Positions 26,511 through 37,162 of a stretch of DNA of 64,000 nt are shown in pieces. The translations under genes and the position numbers were made by a program. Position 1 is the first letter of the stretch. The number at the start of each line of letters is the position of its first letter. Under the pieces are notes generated by a model that made no database searches, was not told the origin of the DNA, and worked only from the letters and a program-made list of their open reading frames with translations. Source of the stretch: Melastoma dodecandrum (taxonomy: Eukaryota; Streptophyta; Magnoliopsida; Myrtales; Melastomataceae). The stretch spans positions 1,922,001 through 1,986,000 of the forward strand of contig JARUPY010000398.1 of the NCBI GenBank assembly GCA_029817715.1, given 5' to 3'.

Positions 26511-27155
26511 GTGTCCTCTCTCACACGCGCGGCGCCCGACACGAAGATTGCGCGCCGCGCCTGGATCTGGCGCACGGCCGGTGCCTTGTCCGTGGTCCTG
26601 ATCACCTCCAGCTCCGCAGACGCGCATGGCCCCGGTGGCGCTCCCGGCACGGGCGGTGGCCATAGCGGCGGATCGCTCCACGATCGGCATGCCCGCTCCA
26701 GTATCGGGCTCGGCCATCATCAGGCGCCGGCCGGGCAAGGCGGTGCCGGTTCGACGGGGCAACGTGGCCGCTCGGATCCCGGCGTCGCCGGAGGACCGAC
26801 GAACAGGCGCGACATGCTGCCGAACTCTCGAGCTTCGCGCGATCGCGATGGCTACGGTGGCCCCGGCGACGAAAGCTTCGGCGGCAGCGGCGGCGGGTTC
26901 GGGGCCGATCTCGGCAGCAGCTGGTTCGGCAACGTCGACAACGGCGCCTCGTTCGCGCTGCCCGGCATCGGCACCATGGACACGATCGGGCGCGGGCCGG
27001 ATCCAACCTACGATGCCGAGCGCAGCGTGGGCGATGTCGGCCGGTTCTGCGAGACGCCGATCCGCGCGTGCCGGATGCCGGCGCCCCATCCCGTCGGCGA
27101 TTCCTGCGCCTGCTCCGTTCCGGGCGGGCGATCCGGCGGGCATGTCACCCCCTGA
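26511..27155 (+). CDS. secreted Gly-rich protein with four-cysteine C-terminus
   Basis: This 214-residue product starts at GTG and has a signal peptide (IWRTAGALSVVLITSSSADA). A long Gly/Ser/Arg-rich low-complexity middle follows, then a compact C-terminal motif: CETPIRACRMP, VGDSCACSVPGGRSGGHVTP. The cysteine pattern with the closing GGRxxGxVxP is found at the end of many small rhizobial secreted proteins of unknown function, which supports this strand over the open frame opposite. The cysteines probably pair in the periplasm. No strong ribosome site is visible. Confidence 0.62.
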   Translation: MSSLTRAAPDTKIARRAWIWRTAGALSVVLITSSSADAHGPGGAPGTGGGHSGGSLHDRHARSSIGLGHHQAPAGQGGAGSTGQRGRSDPGVAGGPTNRRDMLPNSRASRDRDGYGGPGDESFGGSGGGFGADLGSSWFGNVDNGASFALPGIGTMDTIGRGPDPTYDAERSVGDVGRFCETPIRACRMPAPHPVGDSCACSVPGGRSGGHVTP

Positions 27156-27341
27156 CGGCGCCGGGAGTCGGTGTCGCAGGAGAAGGAATGATCAAGAAAA
27201 ATGCGCGGCTGGGACCATCTGCCTCTCGGCACGGCGATTTGGAATTGCTAAACGCTCGGATTGGAGCAATGATAAAGTGTCAGCTCAAGTTGACGGTCAG
27301 TTTGTCTGACAGCCGCTGAGCGCGCATCGAGTAGGAACCTG

Positions 27342-28637
27342 ATGGGCTACCGTCACCACTTTACGAGCGCGATCGCCAAGCTCGAGAGCGAGCGCCGCTA
27401 TCGGGTCTTCGCCGACCTGGAGCGCAGCGCCGAGCACTTCCCGCACGCGCGCTGGTACAAATCGCCGACGAAGCCGCGCGACGTCACCATCTGGTGCTCC
27501 AACGACTACCTCGGCATGGGCCGCCACCCGGAGGTGATCTCCGCGCTCGCCGAGACCGCCGCCAAGCACGGCGTCGGCGCCGGCGGCACGCGCAACATCG
27601 CCGGCACCAGCCATCCGCTGGTGCAACTCGAAGCCGAACTGGCCGATCTGCACGGCAAGGACGGGGCGCTGGTCTTCACGTCGGGCTGGATCTCGAACCT
27701 CGCCGCGATCTCGACGATCGCGGACCTGATCCCGAACTGCCTGATCCTCTCGGACGCCCTGAACCACAACTCGATGATCGAAGGCGTCCGCCGCTCGACC
27801 GCCGAGCGCAAGATCTTCCGCCACAACGCCGTGGCGCACCTCGCGGAGCTGCTGCGCGCAGCCGGTCCCGAGCGCAACAAGCTCATCGTCTTCGAGAGCC
27901 TCTACGCGATGGACGGCGACATCGCGCCGATCGCCGAGATTTGCGATCTCGCCGAGCGCTACAACGCGATGACCTACATGGACGAGGTCCATGCGGTTGG
28001 CCTCTACGGCAACAGCGGCGGCGGTATCGCCGACCGTGAGGGCTTGATGGGGCGCATCGACGTCATCGAAGGCACGCTCGCGAAGGGCTTCGGCACGTTG
28101 GGCGGCTACATCGCCGCCGACAAGGCGATCGTCGACGCGGTGCGCTCCTACGCCTCCTCCTTCATCTTCACGACCGCCCTGCCGCCCGCGGTCGCCGCGG
28201 CGGCCGCCACGGCCGTCCGCCTGCTGAAGGACGGCAACGACCTGCGGACCCGTCACCAGCGTCAGGCGATCCTGACCAAGCACGCGCTGTCGGCGGCCGG
28301 CCTGCCGGTGATGGCGAACCCCTCGCACATCGTGCCCGTGTTCGTCGGCGATGCCGAGCTGTGCAAGGCGGCGTCCGACATGCTGCTCGAGCGTCACGGC
28401 GTCTACATCCAGCCGATCAACTACCCGACGGTCGCCCGCGGCACCGAGCGCCTGCGGATTACGCCGACGCCGTTCCACACCGATGCGCATGTTGCCGAGC
28501 TCGTCGACGCGCTCGTCGATGTGTGGAAGACACTTGGTCTTCCCTTCGAGGAGCCGAAGATCGTCACCCTGCGCCCGCGCAAGGCCCGCACGGTCGAGCC
28601 CTGCTCGTTTCCCGAGTTCAAGAAGGCGGCCGAGTAG
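27342..28637 (+). CDS. hemA: 5-aminolevulinate synthase
   Basis: This 431-residue PLP enzyme of the alpha-oxoamine synthase family condenses glycine and succinyl-CoA to 5-aminolevulinate, the Shemin route to haem and tetrapyrroles used by Alphaproteobacteria. Lys248 in [11 protein letters not shown] is the PLP lysine and Asp214 in MDEVHAVG contacts the PLP ring. [12 protein letters not shown] and HNSMIEG are also diagnostic. The C-terminus carries about 30 extra residues. It is a single gene; the 186-base upstream gap is AT-richer and presumably holds the promoter. No clear FNR box was seen. Confidence 0.97.
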   Translation: MGYRHHFTSAIAKLESERRYRVFADLERSAEHFPHARWYKSPTKPRDVTIWCSNDYLGMGRHPEVISALAETAAKHGVGAGGTRNIAGTSHPLVQLEAELADLHGKDGALVFTSGWISNLAAISTIADLIPNCLILSDALNHNSMIEGVRRSTAERKIFRHNAVAHLAELLRAAGPERNKLIVFESLYAMDGDIAPIAEICDLAERYNAMTYMDEVHAVGLYGNSGGGIADREGLMGRIDVIEGTLAKGFGTLGGYIAADKAIVDAVRSYASSFIFTTALPPAVAAAAATAVRLLKDGNDLRTRHQRQAILTKHALSAAGLPVMANPSHIVPVFVGDAELCKAASDMLLERHGVYIQPINYPTVARGTERLRITPTPFHTDAHVAELVDALVDVWKTLGLPFEEPKIVTLRPRKARTVEPCSFPEFKKAAE

Positions 28638-29019
28638 CCGCCGATGTCCCCGACAGAGCGATGTCGATGTGCATCGTCCTTTGTCGTGACAGGGATGGCA
28701 GTGGGACTTGTAGCGACCACGCCGTTCGCGGGTTCGGCGCGTCAAGCCGCCATCAGCGCTACCGATCCTTTTTTTCTGAAGCCTTGGCCGTCCATTTCCA
28801 TCGGAACCGGCGATTTGCGGCGAATCACTCGACCGCTTTTCTCACAAGCGGCCTCGCTCTCTTTTCGTCTCGTCGATGGCAGATGCGAAAACGAGTACAT
28901 TGTATGTTCTGCCGAGAGATGCACGCTGATTGCGGTCTTCAGCATCTGCGGCGGCGCAACCTTCTGACGAGAGACTGCCGCCGCCGACCGCAACGGAATG
29001 CTCGCGACCACGAGGTCGA
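28638..29019. other. gap between hemA and mscL with no recognised gene
   Basis: These 382 bases separate the convergent hemA and mscL stops. Codon character is absent on both strands. A short inverted repeat (CGATG-TG-CATCG, near 28663) lies after hemA, but no clear T-run terminator was seen. Confidence 0.35.
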
Positions 29020-29448
29020 CTACGAGGTCCGTCTCGCGAGCAAGTCTCGGATTTCCTCGAGCAGCACGACGTCGGCCGCCTTCGGCGGCGGCGCCGCATC
29101 CCCGGGCGCCGCGGCCACGCGGGTCTTCAACGAGTTCATCGCCTTGACGACCAGGAACAGCACCGCCGCGATGATGAGGAAATTCACCGTCATCTGTAGG
29201 AAATTGCCCCAGGCGAGCACCGCGCCTTGTTTCTTGGCCTCGGCCAGGGTCGTCGCGTTGACCTTGGAGGACAGCGGCGTGAAGTAGTTCGTGAAGTCGA
29301 CGCCGCCGGTGATCGCGCCGACGACCGGCATGATGATATCGTTCACCATCGATTGAACGATCGCGCCGAACGCAGCGCCGATGACGACGGCGACCGCCAG
29401 GTCGACGACGTTGCCGCGCATGACGAAATCGCGAAACTCCTTGAGCAT
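29020..29448 (-). CDS. mscL: large-conductance mechanosensitive channel
   Basis: This 142-residue MscL starts [20 protein letters not shown], the conserved N-terminal helix and TM1 gate. TM1 runs through [19 protein letters not shown]. After the periplasmic loop comes TM2 ([19 protein letters not shown]). A cytoplasmic helix ends [12 protein letters not shown]. The homopentamer opens under membrane tension to release solutes in osmotic downshock. AGGGGG precedes ATG 29448; the open frame upstream is a shadow. Length is normal. Confidence 0.96.
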   Translation of the reverse strand: MLKEFRDFVMRGNVVDLAVAVVIGAAFGAIVQSMVNDIIMPVVGAITGGVDFTNYFTPLSSKVNATTLAEAKKQGAVLAWGNFLQMTVNFLIIAAVLFLVVKAMNSLKTRVAAAPGDAAPPPKAADVVLLEEIRDLLARRTS

Positions 29449-29575
29449 GGCAGCCCCCTCTTCTGGCCTCTGCTTGGAGCCTAGCCGATCAACACGGTAA
29501 GGCAAGAATGCAACGTCGACGTCTCTACGTGACGCGAAGCGTGCGAAACATCGAAAAGTCGTATTAGATTGCCGA

Positions 29576-32500
29576 ATGCCGCCCGCTTGGCTCCTTTTGA
29601 CCGTTCTCGTCGCTGTCGTGGCGCTCTCCGCCGCAGCCGCGCGCGGCAGTGGCCGGGTCGGCGACCATCCGATCGTCTTCTCGCTCGCGGTCTGCAGTTG
29701 CTGCGGCGGGCTCACCTTCGGCGGCCCGATCGGCAACGCGGCCCGCCTCGGCCTCGATGTCTTTCCGGGGCTTCTCGGCCCCGCCCTCCTCTTCGCGCTC
29801 GCCTCGCCGCTCGTCGCGCGGATCATCCGCATCTCGAAGGCTCAGAACGTCACCTCGGTCGTCGATTTCGTCGCCTTGCGACACGGCAAGGCGCCGGCCG
29901 TGGCCGCGCTCGCCGCCGTGCTGACAGGCGTCGGCACGCTTCCCTTTCTCGCCCTGCAGTTGCGTGCGATCGCCGAAAGCTTCGATCTCGCGGTGCGCCC
30001 CGGCCTCGCGACCGTCTGGATGCGAAATTCGCATGCGCCGACCGCACTCGCCGTCGCCGTCGTCGCCTTGCTGGCGACCGCCATGCTGATGCCGCGCCCC
30101 CGCGCCCGCGTCGATCCGGGCCGCCGCGCGTTCCTGCAGATCCTGGGATTCGGCGCGGCCGTGAAGCTCCTCGCGCTCCTCGTCCTCGGCGTCTACGTCA
30201 TAGGCACGATGTATGGGGGGCTCGGCAATCTGACCGAGCGCGTGACGACCGACGCCCGCATCTCCGGCGTCATCGATTCGACGCCGAGCCTGCCGCACTG
30301 GCTCGTGATGCTGCCCATTTCGATCTGCGCGGCCCTGTTCTTCCCGCGCCCGTTCGCGGTCACGGTCGTCAACGCGACGCGCGATCGCGATGTGCGGACC
30401 GCCGCCTGGATCGTGCCGCTCTACGTCCTCCTGAGCTGCCTGATGGTGCTGCCGCTCGCGGCTGCCGGCCTGGCTGCCTTTCCCGCGGGGCGCGTCGATC
30501 CCGAACTCTACACGCTGGCGCTGCCGCTGGCCGCGCGGTCGGGGTTCGCGCTCGCCGTCACCCTCGTCGGCCATCTCGCCGCGGCGGCCACCGCGCTGCT
30601 GGCGGGGCTCATCGCCGTCGCGGTGATCGTCGGCAACGATCTCCTCGGCCTCGCCGTCGTCCTCGTCGATCGCGGACTGAACAAGAGCGGACGCAGCGCC
30701 TTCCCCGCACACGCCGTGCGGCTCGCGAGCCTCGCGCTCGTTCTCGCTCTCGCCTGGCTCTGCCTGTTCGTCTTCGAGCCGCGCACGCTCTATCCGATGT
30801 CGATCGTCTTTCTCGCGCTGACCCTGCAGCTCGTCCCGGCGGCGTTCGGTGGCCTGGTGTGGTCACGCGGCACGGCGCGCGGCACGGTCGCCGGCTACGT
30901 CTTCGGCGCACTCGTCTGGGGTTACACGCTCCTGATGCCGACGGCGAGCGCGGTCGGCTCCCCGCTCGTCTCCGAGGGTCCGCTCGGGCTCGCCGCGCTG
31001 CGGCCCCCGGCGCTCTTCAGCCTCGACCTCCCGCCCTTCGACCAGGCGATCTTCTGGAGCCTGGCCGTCAACGCCTTCGCCTATATCGTCTTCTCGCTCT
31101 CGCGTCCGGCGAACGCCAACGAGCGGGTGCAATCGGCCGTGTACGTGCGTGGCCAGCCGATCGCGTCCGCGCCGTCGGTCCAGCTCGATCCACTGCGCAT
31201 CGCGGTCGGTGACGTCGTCGCCGCAGCGGCCCGCTACGTCGGGCGCGAGGCCGCGGAGGTCCAGCTCTACGAAATCCAGCGCGGCCATGGTCTCGTCGTC
31301 GATGCGACGGCGCATGCGGATGCGCAGCTGCTGCGCGCCGCGGAGACGATGGTCGCCTCGGCGATCGGCGCGGCGGCCGCGCGCATCGCCATCTCGCGTC
31401 TCGTCCAGCGCTGGGACGCCGACGGGTTCAAGGCGCGCCGCATCGTCGATGACGTCGCGCTCGAGGTGCAGCACAGCCACGACGTTCTGCAACACGCGAT
31501 CGACATCGCACGCGACGGAATGGCGGTCTTCGATCGCGACCTGCGCCTCGTCGCCTGGAACCGCGCCTATCGCGAGATGTTCGAGCTGCCCGCCGATCTG
31601 CTACGCATCGGCATCCCCCTCGACGTCCTCGTGCGCTCCAATGCCGAGCGCGGCATCTACGGGCCCGGCAACGTCGACGATCTCGTCGCGATGCGCATGG
31701 AAGCGCTGACGCTGCCGACCGACAGCCTGCGCCTCAGCAAGCACGGGCGCACCTACGAGATGAACTCCGTCGCGCTCCACAACGGCGGCCTCTTCTATAC
31801 CTACGCCGACATGACCGCGCAGCTGACATCGGAGGCCGAACTCGAGGCCGAGAATCTCACGCTCGAGCAGCGCGTGCGCGAGCGCACCGAGGAATTGCAG
31901 GCGCTCAATTTCGAACTCGTGCGCGCCAAGGCCGAGGCGGAGGACGCGAACGTCTCGAAGACGCGGTTCCTCGCCGCGGCGAGCCACGACATCCTGCAGC
32001 CGCTGAGCGCGGCGCGACTTTACACCACATCTCTTCGCGAACGCCTGCGCAACAACGCGACGAGCGAAGAGAGCAGCATGCTCGCAACCCACGTCGACGC
32101 CTCGCTCGAGGCCGTCGAGGACATCCTCAGCGCGTTGCTCGAGATCTCGCAGCTCGATGCCGGCGCGACACGCACCGAGATCGGCGATTTTCCTGTGGAT
32201 CCCGTGCTCCGGCAGCTCGCGATCGCGTTCATGCCGCGGGCACAGGAGCGCGGACTGCGGCTGCGCATCGTCAAATCGAGCGTCTGGATCACCTGCGACC
32301 GGCGACTGATCAGCCGGCTTCTGCAGAACCTGATCTCGAACGCGATCAAGTACACGACGTCCGGCGGTGTCGTCGTCGGCGTCCGCCTCAAGGGGACGAA
32401 GGTCCGCATCGACGTCTGCGATACCGGCGTCGGCATCCCGCAGGCGAAGCACGGGAGCATCTTCCGCGAGTTCGAGCGTCTGCCCGCGGGCGCGAAGATC

Positions 32501-33070
32501 GCCCCGGGCGCCGGCCTCGGACTGTCCATCGTCGAACGTCTCGCGCGCGTCCTTGCCGCGGAGGTCACGGTACGCTCGCGGGTCGCGTGCGGCTCGAGCT
32601 TTTCGGTGACGCTGCCGCGCGCGCAACCGGCGCCCGCGAACGCCACGGCCGCATCCGGGCCCGCCGCGTCGGCGCGGCAGCGGTCGCTGCAAGGGCTCGT
32701 CGTCGCGGCGATCGACAACGAACGGCCCATCCTCGATGCGATGGAGACGCTGCTGAGAGGGTGGGAGTGCACGGTCGCGACCGGCGCGGGCCTCGAGGAC
32801 ATCGAAGCCGTTTTGGCGAGCCGGTCCCTCGCGCCCGACATCGTCCTGGCCGACTTCCACATCGACGACATCGACGGGCTCGAGGTGATCGCCGCCCTGC
32901 GCGCCCGCTACGGCACCCTGCCGGCGATCTTGATCACGGCCGACCGAAGCCCCTCGATCCGCGCCAGGGCCCAGGCGATGGACGTGCGCGTCCTCAACAA
33001 GCCGCTGAAGCCGGCGGCGCTGCGCTCACTGCTGACGCAGTGGCGCCTCGTGCGTGCCGCGGCGGAGTGA
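29576..33070 (+). CDS. hybrid histidine kinase fused to a solute-symporter-like membrane domain
   Basis: In this 1164-residue protein, residues 1-520 hold about 12-13 hydrophobic segments of sodium:solute symporter type. A PAS domain lies near 650-750 ([19 protein letters not shown]), a coiled coil near 765-795 and HisKA with His804 in [16 protein letters not shown]. The HATPase domain carries NAIKYT, DTGVGI and [12 protein letters not shown], and the C-terminal receiver has its phospho-acceptor at Asp1093 (LADFHIDD). The layout resembles CbrA/NahK-type nutrient-sensing kinases. A solute may be sensed or carried by the membrane part and the signal passed by phosphorelay. No output regulator is adjacent, so the partner is unknown. 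Confidence 0.9.
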   Translation: MPPAWLLLTVLVAVVALSAAAARGSGRVGDHPIVFSLAVCSCCGGLTFGGPIGNAARLGLDVFPGLLGPALLFALASPLVARIIRISKAQNVTSVVDFVALRHGKAPAVAALAAVLTGVGTLPFLALQLRAIAESFDLAVRPGLATVWMRNSHAPTALAVAVVALLATAMLMPRPRARVDPGRRAFLQILGFGAAVKLLALLVLGVYVIGTMYGGLGNLTERVTTDARISGVIDSTPSLPHWLVMLPISICAALFFPRPFAVTVVNATRDRDVRTAAWIVPLYVLLSCLMVLPLAAAGLAAFPAGRVDPELYTLALPLAARSGFALAVTLVGHLAAAATALLAGLIAVAVIVGNDLLGLAVVLVDRGLNKSGRSAFPAHAVRLASLALVLALAWLCLFVFEPRTLYPMSIVFLALTLQLVPAAFGGLVWSRGTARGTVAGYVFGALVWGYTLLMPTASAVGSPLVSEGPLGLAALRPPALFSLDLPPFDQAIFWSLAVNAFAYIVFSLSRPANANERVQSAVYVRGQPIASAPSVQLDPLRIAVGDVVAAAARYVGREAAEVQLYEIQRGHGLVVDATAHADAQLLRAAETMVASAIGAAAARIAISRLVQRWDADGFKARRIVDDVALEVQHSHDVLQHAIDIARDGMAVFDRDLRLVAWNRAYREMFELPADLLRIGIPLDVLVRSNAERGIYGPGNVDDLVAMRMEALTLPTDSLRLSKHGRTYEMNSVALHNGGLFYTYADMTAQLTSEAELEAENLTLEQRVRERTEELQALNFELVRAKAEAEDANVSKTRFLAAASHDILQPLSAARLYTTSLRERLRNNATSEESSMLATHVDASLEAVEDILSALLEISQLDAGATRTEIGDFPVDPVLRQLAIAFMPRAQERGLRLRIVKSSVWITCDRRLISRLLQNLISNAIKYTTSGGVVVGVRLKGTKVRIDVCDTGVGIPQAKHGSIFREFERLPAGAKIAPGAGLGLSIVERLARVLAAEVTVRSRVACGSSFSVTLPRAQPAPANATAASGPAASARQRSLQGLVVAAIDNERPILDAMETLLRGWECTVATGAGLEDIEAVLASRSLAPDIVLADFHIDDIDGLEVIAALRARYGTLPAILITADRSPSIRARAQAMDVRVLNKPLKPAALRSLLTQWRLVRAAAE

Positions 33071-33499
33071 TCAGCCGGTCGGCTCGAGCATCCGCTGATA
33101 GGCCCGCTTCAGCTCTCCGATAGCCGATTCGAGTTCGTCACGTTGACGCGTGAGATACTCGATCTGCGCGGCGATCTGCTCGCGATCGAGGCTGACCGCT
33201 AGGTCGACCGGATCGCTGGGGTCCGCGGTACGCCGGGCCGCGATGAGATCGGCGATCTCGTTCAAGGTGAAGCCGAGCCGTTTACCCTTTAAGATCAGTT
33301 CCAAACGGACGCGATCTTTCGCGGAGTAGTAACGGGCCGTGCCCTGCCGACGCGGTTGCAGCAACCCTTTGTCTTCGTAAAACCGCAGAGTTCGAAGGCT
33401 CACGCCGTAAAGACGGGCCATGTCGCTGATCGTCTTCTCGCCGTCCAGTGTCGCATCCTCGGAGAGGAAAGGTTGGGGTCGTTCCTTCATGGCATCCAC
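33071..33499 (-). CDS. MerR family transcriptional regulator
   Basis: This regulator of about 142 residues has a MerR helix-turn-helix at about residues 22-90 (KTISDMARLYGVSLRTLRFY, then EDKGLLQPRRQGTARYY) and a C-terminal dimerisation coiled coil with a leucine-rich register. No metal-binding cysteines are present, so it is not a classical metal sensor. It starts at GTG 33499 or ATG 33490. It faces away from the PodJ-like gene across a 230-base gap and converges on the hybrid kinase with no gap between stops. Confidence 0.88.
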   Translation of the reverse strand: MDAMKERPQPFLSEDATLDGEKTISDMARLYGVSLRTLRFYEDKGLLQPRRQGTARYYSAKDRVRLELILKGKRLGFTLNEIADLIAARRTADPSDPVDLAVSLDREQIAAQIEYLTRQRDELESAIGELKRAYQRMLEPTG

Positions 33500-33612
33500 A
33501 CGCTCGAAGGTGATTCCGATATGCTATTTAAAAGGGTATTTTTTCCAAGCACAACTTTCGGAGATGCTGACGATAGGTAACATTTAGCTGGATGTCCCAA
33601 AATCGATCAGGC

Positions 33613-33627
33613 TTAACCCATTATTTA
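33613..33627 (+). promoter_or_regulatory. near-consensus CtrA site upstream of the PodJ-like gene
   Basis: TTAACCCATTATTTA gives TTAA, seven bases, TTTA, with seven of eight fixed bases matching TTAA-N7-TTAA. It lies 105 bases before the start of the PodJ-like polarity gene, in an AT-rich stretch. Binding is inferred. Confidence 0.45.
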
Positions 33628-33731
33628 CCTTGGCTTTGGAATGTGTCCGGGAGGGGTTGAAGCGTCGTGACACCCGCGATGGCCTGTCTTCCCCCGCCTC
33701 GAATTCGGGATTCGCTCCCGCGGGAAGTTCG

Positions 33732-36700
33732 ATGAACAAGGCGTTGCCGTGGAACATCAACGGTGTCGGCTTTGACGCCCGGGAGGCGGCCCGCGAGGCC
33801 GCGCGGCGACAGGGCAAATCGCTCGGCGAGTGGCTGCACGGCGTGATCGCCGATCATGCCGACGGCTTGGGCGTCGCCGCGCAGGATTTCGACGAGCAGG
33901 CGCGAATCGACGCGGTTACCGCCCGGCTCGAGCGGCTGAGCGGTCGCGACGGCACGTTTCAGCGGCGCCGACGCAGCGGGCGACCGGCCGAAGCGGCGCC
34001 TGCGCCCCGCGCCGTCTACGAGGACGAGGACCCCGCACCGCGACGCCTGCTGCGCCGCGAGGCGGAGCCGACGCGACGCCCCCTGCGGGCCGCCAGCGTC
34101 GATGAGACGGAGTATCTGCTCGAGGCCGCGATCGACGCCGTCGAGCGGCGGGCCGAACGTGCGGAGCGCCGGACGGACGCGGCGATCGCCGACATCACGA
34201 AGCTGCTGGAGAGCACCGAAGCGCGTCGCGACAGCGAGCGCGACGTCGTGCGCGAGCTCAGCAAGAAGCTCAGCGCCATCGAGGGCCACCTGACCAGCCG
34301 CGGCGCCGAATCGGACGACGGCTCCCCTGTGCGCAGCGCCCTCGCGCGCCTCGAGGCGCGCCTCGACACGATCGCGCAGCGCACGAATGCCGAGGCGACA
34401 GCGCGCCTGCAGGCGGGGCGCCCGCTCGTCGAGCGACGCGCCGATGCCGAGCCGATCCGCCGGCTGGAGGACAAGCTCAAAACCATCCTCGATGCCGTTG
34501 CCGCGCGCGCCCGGCCGAACTGGTGGGCGAGAAGGGACGCCCGGCGCGCCGCCTCGGCGATGCCATCGCGGAAATCACGCGCCGCCAGCGCGCCCTCGAG
34601 ACGGGCGAGGTCGCCCCGCCCGAGCCGCGCCGCAGAGCGCCGACCCTCGTGCCCGAACCCGCGACGGATGCCCCCTGGCAGCGCGCGCTCGTCGCGATGC
34701 AGACCGATCTGGCGTCGCTCGCGGCGAAGATCGACGAGATGCGTCTCGCACCCCAGCGTCCGGTGGCGACGCGGCCCGCGAGCGAGGCCGATGGCCTGCG
34801 TTCGGAGGTCGATTCGATCGCACAGCTGCTCCGCGAGCTGACGCCGCGCGGCGACGTGACATCGCTGCAGGATTCGGTCGATGCGCTGTCGCGCCGCGTC
34901 GAGCGCTCGCGCGACGAAGGCGTGCGCGAGACGGCCCTGCGCCCCGTCGAGGCGGCGCTGCACGACATCAACTCGAAACTGCCGGGGATCGACCCGCGTC
35001 CCGTGCTCGGCCAGCTCGAGCGCGAGATCAAGACGATCGCGGAGAAGGTCGACCACATCTCCGATGCGCACGCGCCGGCCTTCTCCCGCATTCAGAGCCA
35101 GATGCAGGAAATCCGCGATCTGATCGCCCAAACGGCGGCGCGCCCGCTGGCCGTGGAGACGATCGAACGCCAAGTGTCCGCTCTCGCCGAGCGCCTCGAC
35201 CGGCTGCCGGCGGAGCCCGCCGCCGCGCAGGGCATCGGCCCCGCGGTCGACGCGATCCGCTCGCTGGTCGCCGGCATCCCGGGCGAAGAGGCCCTCGAGA
35301 AGATCGAGCAGAGGCTGGAGCGCCTGGCGCACCGGCTCGATGAAGCGATCCAGCCGCAGGAGCCCGCGCGCGACGTCGCGGGGCTCGAGCACCTCGTGCG
35401 CGACCTTGCCGCGCGCATCGAAGCGACCCGGAAGCCGGAGGCCGATCCCGGCACGATCGACGCGCTGCAGCGACAGATCGAGACGCTGGCCGAGCGGCTG
35501 GACCGCACGCAGCCCGGCCTCGCCTCGCTGGCGAAGCTCGAGACCTCGATGCGCGATCTCTTCGGGCAGGTCGAGGCGACGCGCGCGAGCGTCGAGACCT
35601 CCGCGGCCAAGGCGGCGCGCGAGGTCCTGCGCATCGCGGCACACGAAGGCCGCGGACGAGATGCAGCGCCCGACGCCGCCGCGCTCACGGCCATGCAGCG
35701 CGAGGCCGACAAGCGCACGCAATCGACGCTGAGCGCCGTCCACGAAACGCTGGAGCATGTCGTCGGACGGATGTCGGCGATGGAGGCGGACATCGGCAAG
35801 ACGCGGGCCGCCGCGCCCACGCCCGCTCCGGTCGGGGTCAAGACGCCGCGCGCCGGCGATCAGGCGCCGCGCGCCCGCAGCCCTCTCGGCGACCCGCTCT
35901 TCGCCTCGCTCGAGTCGGAGCTCGATGCGCCCATCCGCACGCCTGCTGAAGGACCACGCATCGCGGCGCCCAAGAACGCCCCGCGTGCCAAGATACCGAC
36001 CGGGTCCGACGCGGACGCGGGCCGCGCCGACTTCATCGCCGCCGCCCGGCGCGCCGCCAAGACCGCTCAGAGTGATGCCTCTGTCCTCGCGATGACGCGC
36101 CCGGCCCCCGTCGACGAGAACCGCGCCAGCCTGATCGCGCGCTCGCGAGACTACGTGGCGACCCACAAGCGCCCGGTCCTGCTCAGCATCGCCGCCGTCT
36201 TCGTGGTGCTGGGGACGATGGCGATCGTCCAGCGGATGGCTTTCAATTCCAGCGATCCCGACATGGCCGCGATGGACCCGCCGGCGGCCGTCGAGCGGGT
36301 CGCCGCGGCGAGCCCCGTCAAAGCGTCCGCGAGCGTGCAGCCGGGCGATCTCTCGCCGAGCGCACTGCCGAGGAGCCCGCGCGCCGTCGCCGCCCAGATC
36401 CCGGGCAGCGATCCGACGCCGACGAGCACGATCCCGAGCCTTCCCGCCTTCGCCGCGCAGGCGGCACCTCCGCGCGCAAGCGCCTCGGCCGGGCTGATGG
36501 CGGCCGCACAGAGCGGCGATGCAGCCGCCGAATACGAACTCGGATCCCGTTACGCCGACGGGCGCACCGTGGCGCGCGACCTCAAGGCGGCCGCGAACTG
36601 GTTCGAGAAAGCGTCGGATCAGGGCCTCGCCCCGGCGCAATACCGCCTCGCCGCGCTCTACGAGAAGGGTCTCGGCGTCGCGCAGGACAAGCGTCGTGCC

Positions 36701-37153
36701 CGCGCGCTCTACCAGCGCGCCGCCGAAGCCGGAAACCCGCGCGCGATGCACAACCTCGCCGTGCTGCTCGCCGACGGCGACGGCAAGCCCGATTACGCCG
36801 CGGCGGCGACCTGGTTCCGCAAGGCGGCGCAATACGGCGTGCACGACAGCCAGTACAACCTGGCGATCCTGCTCGCGCGCGGCCTCGGCGTCGGCCAGTC
36901 GCTGGTCCAGTCCTATCAGTGGTTCGCCATCGCGGCGGCGCAGGACGATGCCGACGCCGCCAAGAAGCGCGACGAGGTGGGCGACCGCCTGTCGGCGAAC
37001 GATCTGGCGGTGGCCAAGGCGCTCGCGGCCTCCTTCCAGGCAAAGAACGCCAGCACGGCCGCGATCGATATTTCGCCTCCGCCGGGCGGCTGGGATAGCC
37101 TCGGCCCGGCTTCTCACTTAAACAGCGCGAGATCGAGAATCTCCTCGCTGTAA
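33732..37153 (+). CDS. PodJ-like polarity factor with Sel1 repeats, interrupted by a frameshift
   Basis: ATG 33732 (GGGAAG upstream) opens with PWNINGVGFDAREAAREA and SLGEWLHGVI, the N-terminal signature of rhizobial PodJ-like proteins. Long coiled-coil segments follow. Sense stops near 34515: the N-terminal frame turns into arginine-rich nonsense and ends at 34841, while the frame one base away continues with AELVGEKGRPARRLGDAIAE to 37153. The rest holds more coiled coil, one membrane helix (about 36170-36240: LLSIAAVFVVLGTMAIVQ) and four Sel1 repeats (about 36510-36965). PodJ organises a cell pole in Caulobacter and rhizobia. One missing base in a CG-rich run explains the break; sequencing error or a true mutation are both possible. 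Confidence 0.8.
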
Positions 37154-37162
37154 GAGTCTTCC

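Noticed and set aside
26508..27143. Minus-strand frame of 211 codons opposite the Gly-rich secreted protein
   Set aside because: No signal peptide or motif, while the plus-strand frame has a signal peptide and the recognisable four-cysteine tail.
28644..28967. Plus-strand 107-codon frame between hemA and mscL
   Set aside because: Weak start, no ribosome site, no coding composition and no recognisable motif.
34495..34530. Programmed ribosomal frameshift in the PodJ-like gene
   Set aside because: No X-XXY-YYZ slippery heptamer or stimulating Shine-Dalgarno was found at the crossover; a missing base is simpler.
34016..37117. Minus-strand open frame of 1033 codons opposite the PodJ-like gene
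   Set aside because: Low-complexity Arg/Leu/Gly reading with no motif, antisense to a coiled-coil and Sel1 coding region.
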